Shown piece after piece: positions 59,116 through 64,000 of a DNA stretch of 64,000 nucleotides (position 1 is its first letter; the number at the start of each line of letters is the position of its first letter). This DNA comes from Terriglobia bacterium. GTDB lineage: Bacteria; Acidobacteriota; Terriglobia; Bryobacterales; Bryobacteraceae. The stretch spans positions 124,001 through 188,000 of the forward strand of contig JAJPHN010000031.1 in assembly GCA_021325235.1 (NCBI GenBank). Reading direction: 5' to 3'. Below the pieces are notes generated by a model. It made no database searches and was not told the DNA's origin. It saw only the letters and a program-made list of their open reading frames with translations. The position numbers and the translations under genes were made by a program.

Positions 59116-59889
59116 ATGACCATGTCTTTGAACGATGCCACCGCAGCTGTTCCTTTGATCGAGTCTGATGTGGAGATCCGAACGCCGGACGGATCAGCAG
59201 ACGCCTGTTTTGCGCGTCCGGCGAAAGGCAGCGCACCGGGCGTTTTGATGTGGCCCGATATCTTCGGATTACGACCTGCCTTTCGAGAGATGGCGAAGCG
59301 GCTGGCGCGGGCGGGGTATGCGGTAATCGTGGTCAATCCGTTTTATCGGATGAAGAAGGCGCCGACGGCCGAGCAGGGCAGCGCAACCCCAACGGAACAA
59401 CTTCGGCCTCTTGCACGCGCTTTGAATGCAGAGACGCACACGGCCGATGCGAAGGCTTTTGTCGAGTGGCTCGACAGGCAGGATGCGGTGGCGAAGGACT
59501 GGCGGATGGGCACACTGGGGTACTGCATGGGCGGAGCGATCGCCTTTCGCACTGCTGCAGCCGCTCCGGATCGAGTAGGCGCGGTTGCATCGTTTCACGG
59601 CGCGGGGCTGGTGACGGATAAGCCGAATAGTCCGCATCTGGAGGCTGCGAAGGCCAGTGCAGAGTTCCTGGTTGCGATTGCAGAAAACGATGACGAACGC
59701 GCGCCGAAGGACAAGTATGTGCTGCGCGAAACCTTTGCGAAAGCCGAGCTGCCAGCCGAGATCGAAGTATATCCGGCAGCGCACGGTTGGTGTCCGCGGG
59801 ATTCACGAGTCTACGACGAAGCGCAGGCGGAGAAAGCCTGGAGCCGTTTGCTCGCGCTTTTTAGCAGAGCTCTGTCCGAGCGCCGATAA
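59116..59889 (+). CDS. Dienelactone hydrolase family protein
   Basis: A 257-residue alpha/beta hydrolase. The Cys nucleophile is in GYCMGG, the Asp in AENDDERAP and the His in AAHGWC, the complete dienelactone hydrolase triad. It starts at ATG 59116. The substrate may be a dienelactone from aromatic degradation or another lactone; no pathway genes accompany it. It follows the VOC gene after 49 bases and converges on the sensor kinase gene, so it could be a separate transcript. Confidence 0.9.
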   Translation: MTMSLNDATAAVPLIESDVEIRTPDGSADACFARPAKGSAPGVLMWPDIFGLRPAFREMAKRLARAGYAVIVVNPFYRMKKAPTAEQGSATPTEQLRPLARALNAETHTADAKAFVEWLDRQDAVAKDWRMGTLGYCMGGAIAFRTAAAAPDRVGAVASFHGAGLVTDKPNSPHLEAAKASAEFLVAIAENDDERAPKDKYVLRETFAKAELPAEIEVYPAAHGWCPRDSRVYDEAQAEKAWSRLLALFSRALSERR

Positions 59890-59897
59890 CGCGTGCG

Positions 59898-61268
59898 TTA
59901 AGGAGTCCGCGATCTTTCCCGACTGACGGCGCTGTGTTCGGCATTCGTATTCGCGGCGCCAGCGCAGGGCAATGTAAGTTGCACTGTAAGCCCTCCCTGC
60001 GGACGGTTGAAGGCTCGTATCGAACCGCCGTGGAGCTCGATAGCGCGATCCGCAATAGCGAGGCCCACGCCGAAGCCGCCCGTCGTGCTTTGCCGGGCCG
60101 AATCCACGCGATAGAAGGGCCGAAAGATCGCGTGAAGGCTCTCCTCGGGCACCCCCGGCCCCGTATCGGAGACGCGCAGAACACTGTTGCTTTCCTCCTG
60201 CTGCGTTTCGATAGTGACTTCCGCGCCCGACTGTGAATAGCGGATCGCGTTGCGGATGACATTCTCGAGGGCACGGCGCAGCAGATCCTCGCTGCCCATG
60301 ACGAAGCAGGCGCCGAAGTTGTGGTGGTTGATCTTGCAGCCGCGCACTTCGGCTTCAAAGGTGAGATCGGGCATCAACTCGTCCACCAGGTCGGCGAGCG
60401 AAATGCGTTTCTGGGTTGGAAGGTTGTGGAGAGCTTCCATGGAAGATAGCGAGAGTAACTCGCCGATCAGCGCATTCAGCCGGCTCGATTCCAGCTCAGC
60501 GCGATCGAGCGAAGTCTTTGCGTCAGGAGCTTCCTCGCGCGCCAGTTCGAGCGCGACGTTCAAGCGAGCCAGCGGCGATCGCAGTTCGTGAGAGACATCG
60601 CGCAGCAGCGTTCGATGCGCTTCAATGAGCGCTTGAATGCGATCCGCCATTTCGTTGAAATCGATCATGAGCGTTCGAATGTCGGCGCCTCCCAAATCGC
60701 GCAGCGCGCTTCGGGACACCGGTAGTCGCACGCTCATGTCACCGCTCGCGAAGCGCCGGAAGGCAGCGCGCAGGGCTCGAACCGGGCCGGTTAACAGATA
60801 AGCGAGTACAAACGTGACCAGCACCGAAACGGGTAACACCCAGGGCGGGAAGTGAGGGAACCAGGAGCGCGGAGGAGCAGGCGTAATCAGGACAGCGATG
60901 TACGTTTTCCCATTGGCGCGAAAGGGTTGCGCGGTAATCGAGCGACGACCGGACGTCACGTACTCAGCCTGCTGGCGCTGCTGAGCATCCGCGGCCAGCT
61001 GCTGAGCTGGTTTTGGCAAACTACCCTGGCAAACCGGGCGCTGGTGCTCATCCAAAACAATCAGGGTCGCGTCTTGCGGGCCGCGGCAGGCGACATTGCC
61101 TGCAAAGACTTGCAGGCGCCCCAGTTCGACCAGCGAGGTTTCCAGAGCAATCACGTTTGCTTCATAGGATCCATGGAAGCGGCTCGGGAAAATCATTGCC
61201 GCGAGTACGAAGGTGATCAGCGTACTGATCCAGAACGACAAGAAAAGCTGGACGAAGAAGCTTCGCAT
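59898..61268 (-). CDS. Sensor histidine kinase (CpxA/EnvZ class)
   Basis: A 456-residue inner-membrane kinase: TM1 (VQLFLSFWISTLITFVLAAMIF), a periplasmic loop with two cysteines (ACRGPQD, VCQGS), TM2 (WVLPVSVLVTFVLAYLL), a HAMP region (GPVRALRAAFRRFASGDMSVRLP), the HisKA box DVSHELRSPLARLNV and HATPase motifs NVIRNAIRYS, DTGPGVP and GFGVGLAI. It should sense envelope stress or a toxic compound and phosphorylate the adjacent regulator, whose gene ends 3 bases before it starts. Confidence 0.94.
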   Translation of the reverse strand: MRSFFVQLFLSFWISTLITFVLAAMIFPSRFHGSYEANVIALETSLVELGRLQVFAGNVACRGPQDATLIVLDEHQRPVCQGSLPKPAQQLAADAQQRQQAEYVTSGRRSITAQPFRANGKTYIAVLITPAPPRSWFPHFPPWVLPVSVLVTFVLAYLLTGPVRALRAAFRRFASGDMSVRLPVSRSALRDLGGADIRTLMIDFNEMADRIQALIEAHRTLLRDVSHELRSPLARLNVALELAREEAPDAKTSLDRAELESSRLNALIGELLSLSSMEALHNLPTQKRISLADLVDELMPDLTFEAEVRGCKINHHNFGACFVMGSEDLLRRALENVIRNAIRYSQSGAEVTIETQQEESNSVLRVSDTGPGVPEESLHAIFRPFYRVDSARQSTTGGFGVGLAIADRAIELHGGSIRAFNRPQGGLTVQLTLPCAGAANTNAEHSAVSRERSRTP

Positions 61269-61271
61269 GGG

Positions 61272-62006
61272 TCAGGCGCGCTCTTCGCCGTTGAGTGTAA
61301 ACATATAACCCGAATTGCGAATGCCTCGAATGCTGCCGTGAAAAGTTCGGAGCGCTTCCAGCTTGCGGCGGAGACGGCTGACATGCATATCGATGCTGCG
61401 ATCCAACGGCCGGAAAGGCCGCTCCAGCACGTCTTCGGTGAGCTCTTCGCGCGAAACCACTTCGTATGGCCGCTGCAGCAGTTTGCTCAACAGCAGGAAC
61501 TCGATATCCGTGAGGTCGAGGGGCTGGTCGCGAAAACTGATCCGGCGGCGGTTGTTATCGACTGAGAACCCGGCCGCTGCACGGGATGAAGCCGTTTGAT
61601 CGAGTTGAGAACCGCGCCGGCTGATGGCACGCATGCGGGCGACGAGTTCGCGTGGATTGAAGGGCTTTGGAAGATAATCGTCTGCGCCTAACTCAAGCCC
61701 GACAATGCGGTCCACATCATCTCCGCGAGCGGTCAGAAGCAGGACGTGAATGGCGGATTGTGCACGCAGTCTGCGGAGTACTTCGAAACCGTCGATATCG
61801 GGAAGCATTACGTCGAGAAGAATGATGCCGTACGTATCCTCAAGCGCGCTTTTGAGCCCGGCCTGACCGCTGTGCCGCGCCGTCACTTTCCAGCCGTGAC
61901 GCCCCAGGTAGTCCTGCAGCATGGAGCATAACTCGGTATCGTCGTCGATGAGCAGAACCGTTTCGCTACTGCTTTTTTCGTGGCTTTGCTCATCGTTCGG
62001 CACCAT
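61272..62006 (-). CDS. OmpR/CpxR-type response regulator
   Basis: A 244-residue regulator. The receiver has acidic IDDDTE, phosphoacceptor Asp in ILLDVMLPD, LLTARG and LPKPF; the winged helix has LDLTDIEFLLLSKLL and HVSRLRRKLEALR. It begins with a short polar extension (VPNDEQSHEKSS). It is divergent from an RND pump, with four CGTKAC repeats in the shared promoter, so it very likely controls the pump and itself. Confidence 0.94.
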   Translation of the reverse strand: MVPNDEQSHEKSSSETVLLIDDDTELCSMLQDYLGRHGWKVTARHSGQAGLKSALEDTYGIILLDVMLPDIDGFEVLRRLRAQSAIHVLLLTARGDDVDRIVGLELGADDYLPKPFNPRELVARMRAISRRGSQLDQTASSRAAAGFSVDNNRRRISFRDQPLDLTDIEFLLLSKLLQRPYEVVSREELTEDVLERPFRPLDRSIDMHVSRLRRKLEALRTFHGSIRGIRNSGYMFTLNGEERA

Positions 62007-62047
62007 TTCTGCTTCATTTTAAGAACTATTTCAGCCGTGTACGCGAT

Positions 62048-62087
62048 CGTTACAGATCGTTACAAATCGTGACTGCGCGTTACCGAG
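62048..62087. promoter_or_regulatory. Four 10-bp tandem CGTKAC repeats in the divergent regulator/efflux promoter
   Basis: CGTTAC (62048), CGTTAC (62058), CGTGAC (62068) and CGTTAC (62078) start at exactly 10-base intervals, 42 bases before the regulator ATG and 57 bases before the pump ATG. This pitch places the units on one face of the helix, as OmpR-family regulators require. Confidence 0.65.
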
Positions 62088-62139
62088 TTTCATCGTGCAA
62101 TGAGATTGTGAATCCCTCCGTCATGAAGCTGATCACGCT

Positions 62140-63498
62140 ATGAGCGAGCCGATAGAGCAAACAAACCGAACGCTGGTCGAAGAAAAGTCGCGGCAAGTCA
62201 CGCAGCCAAAGAGACGGGCGTGGCTCGCGGCTGTGCTGGTCCTGCTGATCACGGCGGCTCTCCTCGTGCCGTTATGGCTACGGCAGAAACAGGGTCCGGC
62301 GGCGCCCGGATTTGCTGGTCCCGGCGGACCTCCTGGAGCAGGTTTGGGCGGACCGAATGCCGCTACACCCATCGAAACGGCAACCGTTCAAACCGAGCCA
62401 ATGAGTGTTTTCATCGATGCGATTGGGACGGTTACACCCGAACGTACGGCGAGCATCTACAGCCAGGTGAGCGGGCAGTTGCTCGCCGTGAACTACACCG
62501 AAGGCCAGATCGTGAAGCAGGGTCAGTCACTGATCGAAGTGGACCCGAGACCCTATCAGGCGCTGCTGGACCAGGCGCGCGGAGCGCTCGCTCGCGACCG
62601 CTCGCTGCTGCATCAGGCGCAGGTCAACGCCAAACGCTATGAAGACGCACTGAAGCGAAATGCAATCGCGCAGCAAACGCTTTTCGACCAGCAGGCCACA
62701 GTAGAGCAGTATCAGGGCACCATCCAGAACGACGAAGGATCGGTAAAGTACTACGAGGTGCAGCTTGGGTATTGCCACATTGTGGCACCCTTCACGGGCC
62801 GCATCGGGCTGCGCTTGGTCGATCCCGGAAACACAATATTTTCAGGCGCCTCGAACACGCTCGCGGTGATTACGCAGCTTGATCCGATCACGGTTGTGTT
62901 CTCTATTCCGGAAGACGATGTGCAGCGTGTGCAGAATCAGCTGCGGCGCGCGCACACCATGAAAGTGAATCTGTTCGATCGCGCGCAGAATCACGAAATC
63001 GCCGCTGGCTCGCTACTGGCCTTCGATAACCAGATCGATACCACGACCGGCACCGTCAAGTTTCGAGCGCGCTTCCGCAATCCGAACGGCTCGCTGTTCC
63101 CAAATCAGTTTGTCAATGCGCGCCTGCTCGTGGATACGCTGCCGGCGGCGCAGGTTCTGCCTACATCGGTGATTCAGTACAACGGTCAGCAGGCGTTTGT
63201 GTACGTTGTCGACCGCGCCAGCAACACGGTTCATCTGCAGAACGTCACGGTAACCAACGAAGCCAATGACGAATCGGCCGTGCAGGGACTCGCTCAGGGC
63301 ACGCTGGTCGCTTCGAGCAACTTCGACCGCCTGCAGGACGGAGCAAAGGTGATGCTTGCCGGACGCGGCACTCCTCCCTTTGGACCAGGAGGATCGGGAC
63401 CTGGCGGACCGCCGGCCGCGGGCGGCAAGCCGGCCGGTCCAGGCGAGCCTCCGCCTACTAACCGCAAGCCCGGAAACCTCACGGGAGCTTCGCGTTGA
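62140..63498 (+). CDS. RND efflux periplasmic adaptor subunit (MdtA-like)
   Basis: A 452-residue membrane fusion protein. A cytoplasmic tail and one membrane segment ([18 protein letters not shown]) are followed by a flexible Gly/Pro linker, the lipoyl half-motif [20 protein letters not shown] and barrel domains ([27 protein letters not shown]). The C-terminus is another Gly/Pro-rich tail ([16 protein letters not shown]). It links an inner-membrane RND pump to an outer-membrane channel. Its stop overlaps the pump start (TTGA). Confidence 0.94.
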   Translation: MSEPIEQTNRTLVEEKSRQVTQPKRRAWLAAVLVLLITAALLVPLWLRQKQGPAAPGFAGPGGPPGAGLGGPNAATPIETATVQTEPMSVFIDAIGTVTPERTASIYSQVSGQLLAVNYTEGQIVKQGQSLIEVDPRPYQALLDQARGALARDRSLLHQAQVNAKRYEDALKRNAIAQQTLFDQQATVEQYQGTIQNDEGSVKYYEVQLGYCHIVAPFTGRIGLRLVDPGNTIFSGASNTLAVITQLDPITVVFSIPEDDVQRVQNQLRRAHTMKVNLFDRAQNHEIAAGSLLAFDNQIDTTTGTVKFRARFRNPNGSLFPNQFVNARLLVDTLPAAQVLPTSVIQYNGQQAFVYVVDRASNTVHLQNVTVTNEANDESAVQGLAQGTLVASSNFDRLQDGAKVMLAGRGTPPFGPGGSGPGGPPAAGGKPAGPGEPPPTNRKPGNLTGASR

Positions 63499-64000
63499 GC
63501 CCATCGCGCTTATTCATCTTGCGGCCCGTGGCGACGGCGCTGCTTATGGCTGCCATCCTGCTCGTGGGATTCGTAGCCTATCTGCAGCTTCCCGTTTCCG
63601 CGTTGCCGGAGGTCAACTATCCGACCATTCAGGTGCAGACACTCTATCCGGGTGCAAGCGCCGAGGTCATGTCTTCGACCGTGACAGGTCCCCTGGAAAA
63701 ACAGTTTGGCCAGATTCAGGGTCTCTCGCAGATGACGTCGACCAGTTCCGGCGGTGCGTCGGTCGTCGTTCTGCAGTTTGCGCTCAACATCAATATCGAC
63801 GTCGCCGAGCAGGAAGTGCAGGCCGCCATCAACGCAGCCCAAAGCTATCTGCCGAATGATTTGCCTGTGCCACCGGTTTACAGCAAGACCAACCCGGCTG
63901 ATGCACCCGTACTGACGCTGGCGCTGACCTCGAAGAGCATGTCCCTCGATCGAGTGGAAGATCTCGCGGACACCCGGTTTGCTCCCAAAATTTCGCAGGT
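63495..64000 (+). CDS. RND efflux inner-membrane pump (MdtB/AcrB-like), 3' end outside window
   Basis: The first 168 residues of a large RND transporter. It starts at TTG 63495 overlapping the adaptor stop. Family features are the N-terminal cytoplasmic [16 protein letters not shown] membrane helix and the periplasmic [30 protein letters not shown] and [17 protein letters not shown]. This is the hydrophobe/amphiphile-efflux subgroup used for drugs and bile salts. The rest of the pump and probably an outer-membrane factor lie beyond the window. Confidence 0.94.
   Translation, partial: MSPSRLFILRPVATALLMAAILLVGFVAYLQLPVSALPEVNYPTIQVQTLYPGASAEVMSSTVTGPLEKQFGQIQGLSQMTSTSSGGASVVVLQFALNINIDVAEQEVQAAINAAQSYLPNDLPVPPVYSKTNPADAPVLTLALTSKSMSLDRVEDLADTRFAPKISQ

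Overview
This window looks like a chromosomal segment of a GC-rich Gram-negative soil or sediment bacterium, most likely an Acidobacteriota of the Solibacter/Bryobacter type. That placement is inferred from gene content: two PEP-CTERM proteins, a GH97 glycosidase, an outer-membrane barrel, a secretin with pseudopilins, an RND pump, a Ser/Thr kinase and a divided KdpD. No rRNA or other firm taxonomic marker is present. I see no insertion sequence, prophage, CRISPR array or replication origin.

Layout. 1-5.4 kb (minus): a truncated Ser/Thr kinase with a long helical tail, a FliA-like sigma factor with two palindromes upstream, an orphan MoxR ATPase and a CYTH protein. tRNA-Arg(TCG) lies at 5.45 kb. 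5.5-11.0 kb (minus) is one run of closely spaced genes: two AhpD-like proteins with CxxC, a third AhpD-like gene whose second motif cysteine is an in-frame TGA followed by a SECIS-like hairpin, a short MetE-like zinc methyltransferase, a zinc alcohol dehydrogenase and a secreted TPR protein. 11.1-12.6 kb: a SET-domain methyltransferase and malate dehydrogenase. 12.6-14.8 kb: a possible 53-aa protein and two PEP-CTERM paralogues with a conserved leader block. 15-19.5 kb: a CocE/NonD hydrolase, an epimerase, an outer-membrane barrel, a decayed DHFR-like gene and a small membrane protein. 19.6-21.3 kb (plus): an ABC exporter.

21.3-31.2 kb is a complete potassium-uptake island: USP-like gene, a 28-aa membrane peptide, kdpF, kdpA, kdpB, kdpC, then kdpE and a KdpD C-terminal kinase, with two stand-alone KdpD sensor-domain proteins divergently encoded. 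Both promoter regions of the island carry four CTWARG-like repeats at exactly 11-bp pitch, good candidates for KdpE operators. 31.2-35.1 kb: smpB, a type II/IV-type secretin, two pseudopilins and tRNA-Gln(TTG).

35.1-59.1 kb is mainly glycan and cell-surface biology: an HDAC-like amidohydrolase with a radical SAM partner, a coiled-coil protein, a double glycosyltransferase, a tandem pair of GT4 paralogues, an FkbM methyltransferase, GDP-mannose dehydratase, GH97, then (after slipin-like, CPBP, ArsC-like and Fpg-like genes) a PIG-L protein, two GT2 enzymes, a DUF1972-type GT4, alanine racemase and an FkbH-ACP-VOC cassette. 59.1-64 kb: a dienelactone hydrolase, a two-component system and a divergent RND efflux operon, with four 10-bp CGTKAC repeats between them.

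The most notable observation is the predicted selenoprotein at 9254-9862. The UGA lies exactly where both adjacent paralogues have the resolving cysteine of CxxC, and a hairpin with GU in its loop begins at the expected distance downstream.
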